DNA from: CAYYIS01 sp964470965
GTDB taxonomy: Bacteria; JAAXHH01; JABIQT01
DNA length: 64,000 bases
Assembly: GCA_964470965.1 (NCBI GenBank)
Contig: CAYYIS010000003.1
Span: forward strand, 129,063-193,062
Direction: 5' to 3'
Part shown: positions 45,209 to 54,983 of the stretch, in pieces
Numbering within the stretch: position 1 is the stretch's first letter
How the letters are laid out: each line of letters opens with the position of its first letter
The notes under the pieces: model-generated
Seen by the model: the letters and a program-made list of their open reading frames with translations, nothing else
Database searches by the model: none
What the model was told of the DNA's origin: nothing
Position numbers and translations under genes: made by a program

Positions 45209-45835
45209 ATGACTCGTTTACCCAACACCATACGTTGTTTGGCATTACTGGTCATGGGCTGCCTGACGCTGGAATTACCGACAGCGCCTCCAGTTCAGGC
45301 CCAAGATGAGGCGATCGGGAAGGGCAATGTAAGGACGACGATGCGAACGTCCCGCAGACGGGCCCCCACCCTGAACCTGGATGAAATTCGGAAGTCAATC
45401 GAAGAAAATCCGGATGACGCCCTGCTCTACTATCGTGCAGGACTGCTTGAGCAACAACGCGGCGACTTGTCCCAGGCCTTGGCGGATTTCAAGGAGTCTA
45501 TCAAGCGGAAGGCCAGGGTGGCGGACGCCTGGTACCGCACAGGCCTCATCTGGGAAAAACTTGGAGAAATATACGATCTCCAGACTGGTTCCAATGGTCG
45601 TGTAATAAACGGTCCGCAGCGTAATAAAGCGATCGATGCTTACCAGAAGGCCATTCGGGCAAGGTCGGATTTCACCGATGCTTATTACCGTCTCTGCCTC
45701 GTATATCTGGTGGGGGATGATATGCAGGAGGCAAATGAAGTATATCGGCTGCTACACGATCTGGAACCCAAAACCGATCGCACAACCAATCTCCTTCTCA
45801 TGATTTACAGACAGCAAAAGGCACAATCCGGATAA
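45209..45835 (+). CDS. Secreted tetratricopeptide-repeat protein
   Basis: A 208-residue protein with Sec signal MTRLPNTIRCLALLVMGCLT... cleaved near VQA-Q (about residue 32). Three TPR-like helical pairs follow, for example PDDALLYYRAGLLEQQRGDL, VADAWYRTGLIWEKLGEIYD and FTDAYYRLCLVYLVGDDMQE. TPRs mediate protein-protein contacts, here in the periplasm. The start is debatable: ATG 45095 has the better ribosome binding site but would put 38 polar residues before the signal. The terminator at 46109 lies about 270 bases downstream. Confidence 0.75.
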   Translation: MTRLPNTIRCLALLVMGCLTLELPTAPPVQAQDEAIGKGNVRTTMRTSRRRAPTLNLDEIRKSIEENPDDALLYYRAGLLEQQRGDLSQALADFKESIKRKARVADAWYRTGLIWEKLGEIYDLQTGSNGRVINGPQRNKAIDAYQKAIRARSDFTDAYYRLCLVYLVGDDMQEANEVYRLLHDLEPKTDRTTNLLLMIYRQQKAQSG

Positions 45836-46108
45836 CGCCAATTGAGAATCAAGAGCCCCGGGACGAGTCCTCCCTGCTGAAAACCGATACAAAAATCCTG
45901 GTAAAGATTCGAGCAAGACATTCTTGGATACTTGAGAAATTGAAGTCAGCAGGAAGCAGATTCAGCATTGCGTTTGACCTGGACGCTGAATAGCCACGGG
46001 CACCGTATCGGATCGGACTCACTTGGGAACACGGTGTTGCGATTTGGTCCTTCCGAAAGTTTTCATCCGATTAAATGAACAATATGACGATTGGCTGCGG
46101 ATTAAAAG

Positions 46109-46138
46109 CCTGAGTGCGATGGATGCTCAGGTTTTTTT
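46109..46138 (+). terminator. Rho-independent terminator, plus strand
   Basis: CCTGAG (46109-46114), an 11-base loop and CTCAGG (46126-46131) followed by seven T. It is a clean hairpin and T-tract that would end a plus-strand transcript, most likely from the TPR gene. Confidence 0.75.
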
Positions 46139-46674
46139 ATTGTCATCCATATGCGGTAAAACGTATGATATGAACGCCTGCCGTTTTCATGAGTAAACCA
46201 GAATGGCAGCAGGGAAGGCAATAAAATAGGCTGTCATCGCCCTTTCATTTTAACCCACTTCGGACGTGTCACCGGATTGCAGATAGTAGATTAGACCCAG
46301 AATGGCGGTCCTGCCTGAACAGGTTGTCGCGAATCACTGGAATACCTCCTGCGCTGACGAATCTGAAATCACTGGACAATGGTTGGCAGAATAATGGTAC
46401 ACGGCGCGCTATCGTCAAAAGGGTTGCTGCTGCCCGCCAAAACGTACCTGATAATTACTTGATTCCCCCGGTGTAAAACTGCCGCCCCCTGTTTTGTGTA
46501 ACCGGCCTTAACCCATGTTCCCGAACGTCGTCGCCGACCGCTAATTACTGTTCGAGAATTCGGGCTGTGATCTCCAGCGTGAGCGGTACATTTTCGAGTT
46601 GACCGATGATAGGAATCGTAATCGGCTCGCAGGACTGGACAAACGCCGGTTAAACGGTTACGGACTACACAGAT
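46139..46674. other. Long intergenic region, possible minus-strand coding remnants
   Basis: No intact gene. On the minus strand several short frames look protein-like, such as TIPIIGQLENVPLTLEITAR, ending with a stop, and RTAILGLIYYLQSGDTSEVG, ending with a stop near 46250. All three frames look partly plausible, so I cannot reconstruct a gene. The 61-residue plus-strand ORF at 46599-46784 is a shadow of glpK. Confidence 0.3.
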
Positions 46675-48177
46675 TCAGACATCATTCTGTTCCACCCAGT
46701 TCTGACTCCGATGTATTGCCTTCTGCCATCCCTGATACAGCCTGTTGCGTGTTTCCTTATCCACCTTCGGTTGGAATAACCTGAGGTCGTGGTCGTGCAT
46801 CGGCAACGTCTCCCTGTCTTTCCAATAACCGACCGCCAGGCCGGCCAGGTAGGCAGCACCCCGGGCAGTGGATTCGGCTACAGCCGGCCGTTCCACCGGG
46901 ACTCCGAGCAGATCCGCCTGGAACTGCATCAGAAAGTCATTGGCGGCGGCACCACCGTCTACTCTAAGAGTTTCTAACGGCCTGGACGCATCCCGGGCCA
47001 TGGTTTCTACCACATCGCGAGTCTGGTAGGCGATGGATTCGAGGGCGGCTCGAATAATATGCGCGCGGGTGGTGCCGCGCGTGAGACCGACCATGAGTCC
47101 CCTAGCGTACATATCCCAGTAAGGCGCACCCAGTCCAACGAAGGCGGGCACCAGATACATGCCGCCGGAATCTTCAACAGAAGTCGCCAATTCTTCACTA
47201 TCGGCTGCCTGTGCTATCAACCCCAGCTGATCCCGGAGCCATTGGATTACCGCACCGCCCACGAAGACACTGCCTTCCAGGGCATACTCGAAATTATCAT
47301 CAATGCTCCAGGCGACCGTCGTAAGCAGGCCTCCACCGGAATAGACCGGCCGATGGCCCGTGTGCATAAGCAGGAAGCAGCCGGTTCCGTAGGTATTCTT
47401 TGCGCGTCCCGACGAAAAGCATCCCTGCCCGAACAACGCGGCCTGCTGATCTCCGGCGATCCCGGCAATTGGTAAGGCTGCACCGAGATGCATCGGATGG
47501 CATTCGTCTATGACGCCGCTCGATGGACGGATTTCCGGCAAAATTCCTTCCGGGACGTTCAGGATTTTGAGTAATTCCGGATCCCAGCATCTGTCGTTGA
47601 TGTTGTACAGCATCGTCCGGGAGGCGTTGGAAGGGTCAGTCACATGACAACGGCCGTTTGTGAGTCGGTATATCAGCCAGGTGTCTACCGTGCCAAACGC
47701 CAGTTCGCCACGTTCGGCGCGTGCCCGGGCATTCGGTATGTTGTCCAGAAGCCACTGAATTTTAGTACCCGAAAAATAGGCGTCTACGACCAGGCCGGTG
47801 CGGGATTGGATGGTTGTTTCAACCCCTGCTTCTTTTAATCCCTCGCACAACCCTGCTGTTCTCCGGCATTGCCAAACAATGGCATTCGCCACGGGTTCCC
47901 CGGTGCGGCGGTCCCATAGCACAACGGTCTCACGTTGATTGGCGATGCCGATTCCGGCAATGTCCTGAATGGATATGCCGCTGGCACGTATTACATCCCG
48001 TGCGGAGGCGATTTGACTTTCCCAGATATCGTTCGGATCATGCTCCACCCATCCCGCTTCTGGGAAATGCTGCGTGAATTCATGGCTGCGGGCAGCTATC
48101 GGCAGGCCGACATGATCGAAGAGAATAGCACGGGAACTGGTGGTGCCCTGATCCAGGGCAAGAATGTAGGAAGGCAT
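46675..48177 (-). CDS. glpK: Glycerol kinase
   Basis: Phosphorylates glycerol to glycerol 3-phosphate. The N-terminal phosphate loop is LALDQGTTSSRAILFD. Further blocks are AGWVEHDPNDIWESQI, GIANQRETVVLWDRRTGEPV, TNGRCHVTDPSNASRTMLYN, the FGGY-family signature in KNTYGTGCFLLMHTG, and RVDGGAAANDFLMQFQADLL. At 500 residues it is the usual length. It is the last gene of the minus-strand block that includes the lipid enzymes, 418 bases after the alcohol dehydrogenase, so it may be a separate unit. Its product would be the acceptor for the acyltransferase domain upstream. Confidence 0.95.
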   Translation of the reverse strand: MPSYILALDQGTTSSRAILFDHVGLPIAARSHEFTQHFPEAGWVEHDPNDIWESQIASARDVIRASGISIQDIAGIGIANQRETVVLWDRRTGEPVANAIVWQCRRTAGLCEGLKEAGVETTIQSRTGLVVDAYFSGTKIQWLLDNIPNARARAERGELAFGTVDTWLIYRLTNGRCHVTDPSNASRTMLYNINDRCWDPELLKILNVPEGILPEIRPSSGVIDECHPMHLGAALPIAGIAGDQQAALFGQGCFSSGRAKNTYGTGCFLLMHTGHRPVYSGGGLLTTVAWSIDDNFEYALEGSVFVGGAVIQWLRDQLGLIAQAADSEELATSVEDSGGMYLVPAFVGLGAPYWDMYARGLMVGLTRGTTRAHIIRAALESIAYQTRDVVETMARDASRPLETLRVDGGAAANDFLMQFQADLLGVPVERPAVAESTARGAAYLAGLAVGYWKDRETLPMHDHDLRLFQPKVDKETRNRLYQGWQKAIHRSQNWVEQNDV

Positions 48178-48595
48178 CTATCTGAAGTGGTCCAGTGCAT
48201 GGTCAATGGTCGTCGATACATCGACAAATGCATCCGATTCATTTATCTTTAGTATGTAAGTCATTCGTGTATGCGACCTGGCCCTGTCCTGTTACCGAAC
48301 GGTATTCACACCCCCGTCCATCACATCGACACCGGCGTTACTTTCCGGATTTATTCGTGACAGATCAATCCCTTTCGAGCGATTCCAATCTAAGGTGCAT
48401 GGCGTCCCCAATATCAAGGTCGGGACCAGGTTGAAACCGCCCGAAACCGGGACCTGTGCATATTCAGATGGTGCGCCGTCAACCGGAATGATTCCGTCCC
48501 AGTGATTCGATCGGACTATTATCGATTGTTTTAAGATCTTGGCGGTTGTCTGACCATGCTTGTAAATGGCTAACAAGTAGGGAATGACGCATCCT
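48178..48595. other. Intergenic region between alcohol dehydrogenase and glycerol kinase
   Basis: 418 bases. A 94-residue minus-strand frame (48292-48576) begins with TTG, lacks a ribosome binding site, and has no recognisable domain. It could be a small protein, but I regard it as unproven. No clear promoter or terminator seen. Confidence 0.35.
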
Positions 48596-49825
48596 TCAGG
48601 AAGCGTTTCGGAAATCGAACACCACTTTTACGGCTCCCTCTTTTCCGGCTTGGATTGCGTGTTGAATGGCTTTTCGATACCGAGCAAGTGGATAGGTTGA
48701 GGTAACCAGCGGCATCAGGCGCGTGCCGTGTGTTTCAAGCAGGCGCATGGCCAATTCGAACGTTCGGATCCGACCGCCTTCATGTGTTTCACTTCCATAT
48801 GCATAGGCACCTAGAACATTCAGTTCCTTGTACCAGATAGAGGTCCAGTCCACTCCGGACGGAATTCCGGGCATCCCGACGACTGCGACGGTACCGCGTG
48901 CCCGGGTAAGTCTAAGCGCATCATCGATGGTCTGGGCAGCGCCGACACAGTCGAATGTAGTGTCTACGCCGCCGATGACAGTTGGCTTTCCGATCTCCGG
49001 TTTATACCGCTCCGCCCCAGTTTCATTGCCGATTGTTTCGTACAACATACGTCCATCTCTGATGATTTCATCGGCGCCCAAATCACGGGCAAAAGTTTGC
49101 TGGTGCGGATAGCGCGCCACTGCCAGAATCCGGCAGTGGCTTCCTATGGCTCGCAGGGCTGCGATGGTCAGCAGGCCGATCGTACCGCATCCGATAACGA
49201 GCACGGTGTCCGTGTCGTCCGGACGCGCCAGAAGTGCGGCATGGAGGCAGCAGCTGAATGGCTCAACGAGCACCGCCTCCTCGTCCGATATTTCGTCCGG
49301 CACCCGGTGCAACTGAAAGGCATGGGCGATAAACTCCGCACTCCATCCACCGCCCGTATCCCGGCAATAACCGGTCTGTATACCCGGCGCCAGGACGCCG
49401 TGCATCACCTGTTCGCAGTTCCCGTAGGCGCCCTCCTTACAGCGATCGCACATCGGCTCGATACCGCGTACCGGGCAACAGAGCGCCGGTTCCAGTACCA
49501 CTCGATCGCCGACGGAAACCGTGGTTACCTCACTGCCTGTTTCGCTTACTTCACCGACCACTTCATGGCCGAACACGAACGGCCACGAGGTCATTGGCGA
49601 AAAATAAGGACTGCCCTTGGCCCGGATCGTGGAGAGATCAGATCCGCAGATTCCACTGAGTCTAGTCTGAATCCGCACCCAGGAACCGTTCGGCATTGCC
49701 GGCGGTGCCACATTCGCCATTCGTATGCAGGAAAAATTACCTGTACTCACCCCGGGCCAAAATCCGCTCAATCCTCTAACGAACAGATATCGGGGAACGC
49801 TTTTTATATACTCGATGGCGTCCAC
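48596..49825 (-). CDS. Zinc-dependent medium-chain alcohol dehydrogenase (MDR family)
   Basis: About 409 residues with the MDR pattern: catalytic zinc site SGICGSDLSTI and FVFGHEVVGEV, a structural-zinc-like cluster MCDRCKEGAYGNCEQ, and the Rossmann motif VLVIGCGTIGLLTIAAL. It resembles the threonine/sorbitol dehydrogenase-like group; the substrate is unknown. GTG 49825 is preferred (DAIEYIKSVPRYL follows, as in relatives); a TTG at 49840 lies right against an AAGGA and is less likely. It overlaps the HAD gene by 22 bases. It could interconvert fatty alcohol and aldehyde, given its neighbours, but this is inference. Confidence 0.86.
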   Translation of the reverse strand: MDAIEYIKSVPRYLFVRGLSGFWPGVSTGNFSCIRMANVAPPAMPNGSWVRIQTRLSGICGSDLSTIRAKGSPYFSPMTSWPFVFGHEVVGEVSETGSEVTTVSVGDRVVLEPALCCPVRGIEPMCDRCKEGAYGNCEQVMHGVLAPGIQTGYCRDTGGGWSAEFIAHAFQLHRVPDEISDEEAVLVEPFSCCLHAALLARPDDTDTVLVIGCGTIGLLTIAALRAIGSHCRILAVARYPHQQTFARDLGADEIIRDGRMLYETIGNETGAERYKPEIGKPTVIGGVDTTFDCVGAAQTIDDALRLTRARGTVAVVGMPGIPSGVDWTSIWYKELNVLGAYAYGSETHEGGRIRTFELAMRLLETHGTRLMPLVTSTYPLARYRKAIQHAIQAGKEGAVKVVFDFRNAS

Positions 49826-50505
49826 TCTTTTATTCCCCAATCCTTCTCTTCAGCGATCCTTCGGAGCTTTCTTCCCGGATTCACAACTGTGGCATGACCG
49901 ACGCTATGGAGCATCGGTAGATCAGAACTGCTGTCGGCATATGCATAGCTTTTGGCCAGGCTGATATGGTGTTCTTCGGCATAAGCTCTCATCACCCTGG
50001 CTTTTTCTTCGTCACCGATGGGTGGCCCCGTTAGTGTGCCGGTCAGACGCCCATTTTTTTCGTGCATCTTTACGGCGATCAGCTCATCGGTTTTAAGGAA
50101 TGCCGAGACCGGTTCCATGATAAAATCGAGCGATCCTGTGATGAGGACCACCCGCTCCCCCCGGGACCGGTGTTCCGCGATCCGTTCAATAGCGCCTGAA
50201 AACATACGCGGGCGAATAAAATGTTCGAAATGGTCGTCGTTTCGGTCGCGGATCTGTGCCACCTCCATTCCCCGATAGTTATTATAAAACACCCGGTTGA
50301 AACGGCTCCTATCGGCCATATCCAGCAACAGGTAATATGCGACCTTTGGAAGAAATGCGGCCGTCCATGCGGTACGGCGGGTATCGGAAAATCCATACGT
50401 GGCGAAGTAGGCGTAATAGTGGACGACGGTCGCCTCCACGATGGTGCCGTCCACGTCGAAGAAGGCTGCGACATCGTGAGATTGCGGCTCAGACGGCACG
50501 GTCAT
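49804..50505 (-). CDS. HAD-superfamily phosphatase, subfamily IB
   Basis: A 233-residue HAD-IB hydrolase. Motif I is FFDVDGTIVEAT (nucleophilic Asp), motif II RVVLITGSLDF, and motif III/IV near KSYAYADSSSDLPMLHSVGH. HAD-IB enzymes next to or fused with PlsC acyltransferases (as in mycobacterial SerB/PlsC-like proteins) are commonly phosphatases of lipid or phosphoserine substrates. Its start overlaps the stop of the 1441-residue enzyme by 17 bases, so they are made together. A role in removing phosphate from an acylated glycerol-phosphate product is plausible but untested. Confidence 0.87.
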   Translation of the reverse strand: MTVPSEPQSHDVAAFFDVDGTIVEATVVHYYAYFATYGFSDTRRTAWTAAFLPKVAYYLLLDMADRSRFNRVFYNNYRGMEVAQIRDRNDDHFEHFIRPRMFSGAIERIAEHRSRGERVVLITGSLDFIMEPVSAFLKTDELIAVKMHEKNGRLTGTLTGPPIGDEEKARVMRAYAEEHHISLAKSYAYADSSSDLPMLHSVGHATVVNPGRKLRRIAEEKDWGIKEWTPSSI

Positions 50506-53500
50506 CTCGTAGGTGTTCTATGGACGCACGGACTTGGTCTATCACTTCCTTGTAAAGACCGTAATTCATGCGTGTCCCCTTTTTTTTTCGGTACGACCCC
50601 ATCTCGATAGGCGGTCCGAACGCCACTTCGATTCGGCTGCTTCGGGGAATAGATCGCCCCTTGGGCAAAGCCTGAAACGTCCCCCGTATATATGCCGGCA
50701 CGATCGGCACATTCAGTTCGAATGCCAGGAGTCCGAGGCCAACTTTTAACGGCTGTAACTCACCGGTTATGGACCGGGTGCCTTCGGGATAGATTAGGAT
50801 CGGCGTGGTGGGTGAAAGTACCTGTGATGATACCTGCAGGCCCGATACTACATTCTCATGCCTGTCGAACGGTACCGCGTCCATTATAGTTTTAAAAAAC
50901 CAAGTTTTGAGCGGTGTATCGAAGAAATAATCTTTGGCACCGAGAATACTCATACGATCCACTTTTCGCCACAGCGCCGTGATGATCGCACCGGAATCGA
51001 GATGGCTGCAATGATTGGCGGCTACGATAAACGACGAATTCTTTGGCAGATGTTCCAGGCCCCGGTACGTGAGCCCGAAATAGGTGTGGTACATCAACCT
51101 GCCCACGAACCAGAATACACGTTGTGCCAGACCGCGTCGCGGCCTCTGTTTTTTCGCAGTTCCATTTTCGTCATGAAGCACTTTCTCCCAGTACGCAGAC
51201 GTATCGACTGGCCGATCAATACCGGAAACCACCGACGCATCCGGGTTGATGGAGTGCTGCACCGTGTTGAGCACATCCTGTACGGTATGTACCTGAAGAG
51301 CCTTAGTATCTGGAATCGTTGTGTTGAACCGCGTCTCAAGGGCCGCCAGCAATTCAAGACGCATCAAGGAATCCATGAGATCGTCGAGCGATCGGTTCGG
51401 TTTCACGATAAGCTCGGCAACTGGTCGGTTCGTGAGCTGGCCAATGACGCCGTATACGGCCTGGTCCCATGTAACTCCGGCCGGGTCTTCGTCATCAACT
51501 GTCGTTTCAGTTGCGCCGTTCTGCTCGCTCTGTATCTTCTCGCTCAGCATGGTCCGGTACCGGGCGCGCCGCTGCTGGCCGTCTTCCTCATCCGGTATCT
51601 GGCCATCCCAAATGTGTACGTGTTGGATACGCTGATAGCTGGGGAGAGATTTCGAAATAGCCTGAACCGTTTCGATCACGTCCGCCCGGTATGTTTCAAT
51701 ATCCTGTGCTCCCGGATACGCGTCCCAGTCAGGCACCAGAACCGCATGGATGTCTTCGCTCATGGTTTGGGATGTAAGAACACCCACGATACGAAATTCC
51801 TTCGTGTATGGCACGGACTGGTAGAAACACTCCACTTCATCCGGGTACACATTTTTCCCGGCACCGGTTACGATTAGATCCTTAATGCGGCCGGTAATGT
51901 ACAAATAGTTGTCCTCATCAAGCCGGCCGATATCGCCGGTATACAGCCATCCGTCCCTCAGGTATTCCGCGGAGGCGATCGGATTTTCCAGATATCCGGC
52001 CATTACGTTAGGGCCGCGGACTACGACCTCGCCACATCCGTCGTCATCTGGTTGTTTGATATGCAGATCGATACCCGGCAGAGGCTGGCCGACCGATGCG
52101 GGTTTACTCCTTTCCGGAGGGTTGACGGTTAAAATAGGTGCGGTTTCGGTGAGGCCGTAGCCCTCGTATATGGTCAGGCCCATTTGCCGGTAAGCCTCGT
52201 ACAGGTCCGGACTCAATGCGGCGCCGCCGCTCACTAGCAGCCTCAATCGACCAATCACCGTTTCAGAAGGCCGCCCTGCTCCGTTACCGTCGATCGACGG
52301 TTCTGTTGTTTTTCGTAGTCTTTCGTAGAGCAGTCGAAAGATCCTCGGAACCGACAGGATACAGGTGGTGTTAGTTTCCGACATCAAATCGACTAACACG
52401 CGTGTCTTCAAGGTATCCGCGTACGTGATGGTCGCACCAGCATAGAAAGGCATCAGAAAACCGCCGGTGAATTCCAAGGCGTGGTTGAGCGGCAGGAGGG
52501 AAAGAAATTGGTCCGTGCGGTACGCTCTGAGCACATCGGCTAAAGCCAGCAGGTCCGATACGAAATTTCCATGCGTCAGCATCGCGCCCCGGGGATCGAC
52601 GGCGGTACCCTTGGTGAAGATGATAGAGGCCATCGTATTCGGTTCCACCGTGGCCCAGGAAGGCGGGTCCGAATCCGAATTTATGGGGGATTCCGGTAGG
52701 GGTTCCTCGCCGAACGACCGACCATAATTGTCGATGTTCCACAGGAAGACTTCGATATCATCTCCCGCTCCGAGTACGCTAATGGACTCCTCCGAACAAA
52801 GAATCGCTCGGGCCTTCGTAAACCGGGCCAGGGCCCATATCTCCCGCGGGGGTGTCTGCCGATCGATAGGCACCACGGTGGCTCCGGCCACCATAGCTGC
52901 GAAATACGCGATGCCCCATTCCGGTTTGTTCTCGGAGAAGAGCAGTACCCGTTCACCGGGATGCAATCCATTCTGACGCCAGTGCCACCCCATATGGCCT
53001 GCCAACGCGTGTACGTCGTTATAGGAATACCGGACCCAGGTATCGCCCTGTTTCATTTGAAGTGCGGTTTTTGCACCGTAGGTCCCCGCGCTTTTATTAA
53101 GGATATCGGTAATAGTATCCAGATGCGGCAACGCATCGGGTTCGTATTCGTTGAACCCGGACCGTTCTGCCACTTCCGCCTCTTCGGTATCATCCTTGGC
53201 AGCCGGTTGCTCTATTTTCAACACATAGCGCTGGAGACCGGGGATATGGATGTCCTGAATATATTCCTCCCACCGAATCCTACCGACATCACAGTTGAAC
53301 ACCGCCTGATCTTCCGGATCGAGGCTTTCATGCAATTGGGCGGTTCTTCTCGTCTCAAATGTGCAGTCGAGTGTGGTATACGGACTATAGATCTCAGCGT
53401 AATAGAGCATGCGGGTGATAGCCGATTTTATCACATTGGCACGCTGGCGCCACCGGTTGGCCGCCGCATTCCAAGACAGACGTTCCAGGCACCATTGCGC

Positions 53501-54814
53501 GATACCGAGCGGCCAGGTGTATTTGACATTACACTGCCGCTTGAACTGATCGAGTGTCGGATAGCGCCACCGCTTGATCGGAATGGGATCGCCCTTTTTG
53601 TCCAGTCGGGGATTCTTCTGGAAATAATCGTAAACCAGATCGTACAGCCGGCTTATTTTAATAGGGTTTATATCACCGGTTGCCACCTGAAAAACGGAGA
53701 CACCTCCCTCCTTTGCGGTACGCGGTATGGCAGCCAGCACCGTATTGGCCACGATATCCACCGGTACCACATCGAGGACGATCTCAGGATCCGCAGGGAA
53801 GTCGGGGAGACGGCCGCGACTGATGGCGTCGATCAGCGGATCAGCAACTTTCAGATCCTCCACCCAGCCCGGCTCCGGTTCCACCAGGCTGCCTTCGACG
53901 ATTGACGGACGCACGATCGCCACCGGAAGATCTTCACGGTATTTCACGATCATCTGTTCCCCCATGGCCTTGGTCATGGTGTAAATGTCGTGCCAGCCCC
54001 ATGATTTGGAACGGCGGATGCCTTCGTCCGCAAGACGTTTTTTCAGCCAGCGCTTCCGGTATGTCTCTATCTGGGCATCCAGCCAGCGCTGTGAGGGTTT
54101 TGAATTTTGCCTCAGCGCGGCGCGGCGGAACGCTTTCTTCTGTTCCTCCGAATGGGCGTCCTCATGGGCCTTTCCGGCGAAGGCGAAGATATCCTTGATC
54201 TCATCATCCAAGTTGAACGGCGTCTGGTTCAGCCCGATCTCCTGCGCCATAGATCGGTCCGGTTCCGGCGGCAGTTCCGGCACACTGCCGCGCCGGTTGC
54301 CGCTCACAAAGGCGGTCGATACATGGATCAGTACGGCGTCGTCGCACGCTTTGGCGAATTCCATCACACGTCTGGCGCCCAGCGCGTTGAGCTTCATCGC
54401 ATAGTCCACTTCTTCGTCGAAAGCCACCGACGCGGCGCAGGCTATTACCACCTGCACTTGTTTTGTCAGCTGCTCATACACGTCGGGATCGATGCCGAGA
54501 TGATCCTGTGTCAGATCCCCTTCTACCGGTATGGTTTTTTCACGGAGAATATCCAGTAGCCGGTCGCCGTGTATGCCGCGGAGCCGGTCGAACACGGAGG
54601 ACTGAAAAATTTCTTTCTCCATGCGTTCTTCCGCCGAAAGGGTGGTGCCGTTCTTTAGCCGCTTCGGCCGGATACAGGCCAGGTACACCCGCCTGATATC
54701 CGGTGCCTGCCGGAATAATTTTTCGACAATACCTTTGGCGAGGAAACCGGTCGTACCTGTAATGAGAAGCGTTTTGTCGTTCAGATAGTTGGCAATACCG
54801 CTCATAGAATTCAC
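50489..54814 (-). CDS. Four-domain lipid megaenzyme: acyl-CoA reductase, AMP-ligase-like, carrier, PlsC acyltransferase
   Basis: A 1441-residue fusion. Domain 1 (about 1-535): fatty acyl-CoA reductase, with NADPH motif TGTTGFLAKG (19-28) and catalytic YTMTK (278-282). Domain 2 (about 555-1095): ANL adenylation fold with YGLTET (886-891), WLYTGDIG and GRIKDLIV. Its P-loop-like A3 is KGTAVDPRG (735-743) instead of SGTTGxPKG, and the C-terminal lysine motif is PDEEDGQQRR (1074-1083), so ligase activity is doubtful. Domain 3 (about 1110-1195): acyl carrier with DSL (Ser1149). Domain 4 (about 1225-1441): PlsC with NHCSHLD (1267-1273) and EGTRS (1344-1348). It recalls the multidomain ElbD of myxobacterial ether-lipid synthesis. 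Confidence 0.9.
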   Translation of the reverse strand: MNSMSGIANYLNDKTLLITGTTGFLAKGIVEKLFRQAPDIRRVYLACIRPKRLKNGTTLSAEERMEKEIFQSSVFDRLRGIHGDRLLDILREKTIPVEGDLTQDHLGIDPDVYEQLTKQVQVVIACAASVAFDEEVDYAMKLNALGARRVMEFAKACDDAVLIHVSTAFVSGNRRGSVPELPPEPDRSMAQEIGLNQTPFNLDDEIKDIFAFAGKAHEDAHSEEQKKAFRRAALRQNSKPSQRWLDAQIETYRKRWLKKRLADEGIRRSKSWGWHDIYTMTKAMGEQMIVKYREDLPVAIVRPSIVEGSLVEPEPGWVEDLKVADPLIDAISRGRLPDFPADPEIVLDVVPVDIVANTVLAAIPRTAKEGGVSVFQVATGDINPIKISRLYDLVYDYFQKNPRLDKKGDPIPIKRWRYPTLDQFKRQCNVKYTWPLGIAQWCLERLSWNAAANRWRQRANVIKSAITRMLYYAEIYSPYTTLDCTFETRRTAQLHESLDPEDQAVFNCDVGRIRWEEYIQDIHIPGLQRYVLKIEQPAAKDDTEEAEVAERSGFNEYEPDALPHLDTITDILNKSAGTYGAKTALQMKQGDTWVRYSYNDVHALAGHMGWHWRQNGLHPGERVLLFSENKPEWGIAYFAAMVAGATVVPIDRQTPPREIWALARFTKARAILCSEESISVLGAGDDIEVFLWNIDNYGRSFGEEPLPESPINSDSDPPSWATVEPNTMASIIFTKGTAVDPRGAMLTHGNFVSDLLALADVLRAYRTDQFLSLLPLNHALEFTGGFLMPFYAGATITYADTLKTRVLVDLMSETNTTCILSVPRIFRLLYERLRKTTEPSIDGNGAGRPSETVIGRLRLLVSGGAALSPDLYEAYRQMGLTIYEGYGLTETAPILTVNPPERSKPASVGQPLPGIDLHIKQPDDDGCGEVVVRGPNVMAGYLENPIASAEYLRDGWLYTGDIGRLDEDNYLYITGRIKDLIVTGAGKNVYPDEVECFYQSVPYTKEFRIVGVLTSQTMSEDIHAVLVPDWDAYPGAQDIETYRADVIETVQAISKSLPSYQRIQHVHIWDGQIPDEEDGQQRRARYRTMLSEKIQSEQNGATETTVDDEDPAGVTWDQAVYGVIGQLTNRPVAELIVKPNRSLDDLMDSLMRLELLAALETRFNTTIPDTKALQVHTVQDVLNTVQHSINPDASVVSGIDRPVDTSAYWEKVLHDENGTAKKQRPRRGLAQRVFWFVGRLMYHTYFGLTYRGLEHLPKNSSFIVAANHCSHLDSGAIITALWRKVDRMSILGAKDYFFDTPLKTWFFKTIMDAVPFDRHENVVSGLQVSSQVLSPTTPILIYPEGTRSITGELQPLKVGLGLLAFELNVPIVPAYIRGTFQALPKGRSIPRSSRIEVAFGPPIEMGSYRKKKGTRMNYGLYKEVIDQVRASIEHLRDDRAV

Positions 54815-54983
54815 AGTCCGGGAGCAGTGCGGGCGTTGCCGCAGCCGCTATAAGATATTTCCTTAATTTAATATATGATGATCTCGCCCTATTCTGTGCC
54901 AAAACCATTTATAAGTCAAGCCATATTTGCGTTCTTGACCGCAAGGACGGCCGGTGAAATGGGGTGCGATGTTTCCTGTTGCC

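Noticed and set aside
46245..46670. Attempt to reconstruct a minus-strand gene from several frames
   Set aside because: All three frames look partly protein-like, which signals composition rather than coding; I could not join them into one known domain.
48292..48576. 94-codon minus-strand ORF after the alcohol dehydrogenase
   Set aside because: TTG start without ribosome binding site, low-information translation; kept only as a note in the intergenic entry.
52961..53905. Plus-strand ORF of 314 codons inside the lipid megaenzyme
   Set aside because: The minus strand here encodes conserved reductase motifs; the plus frame shows none and lacks a ribosome binding site.
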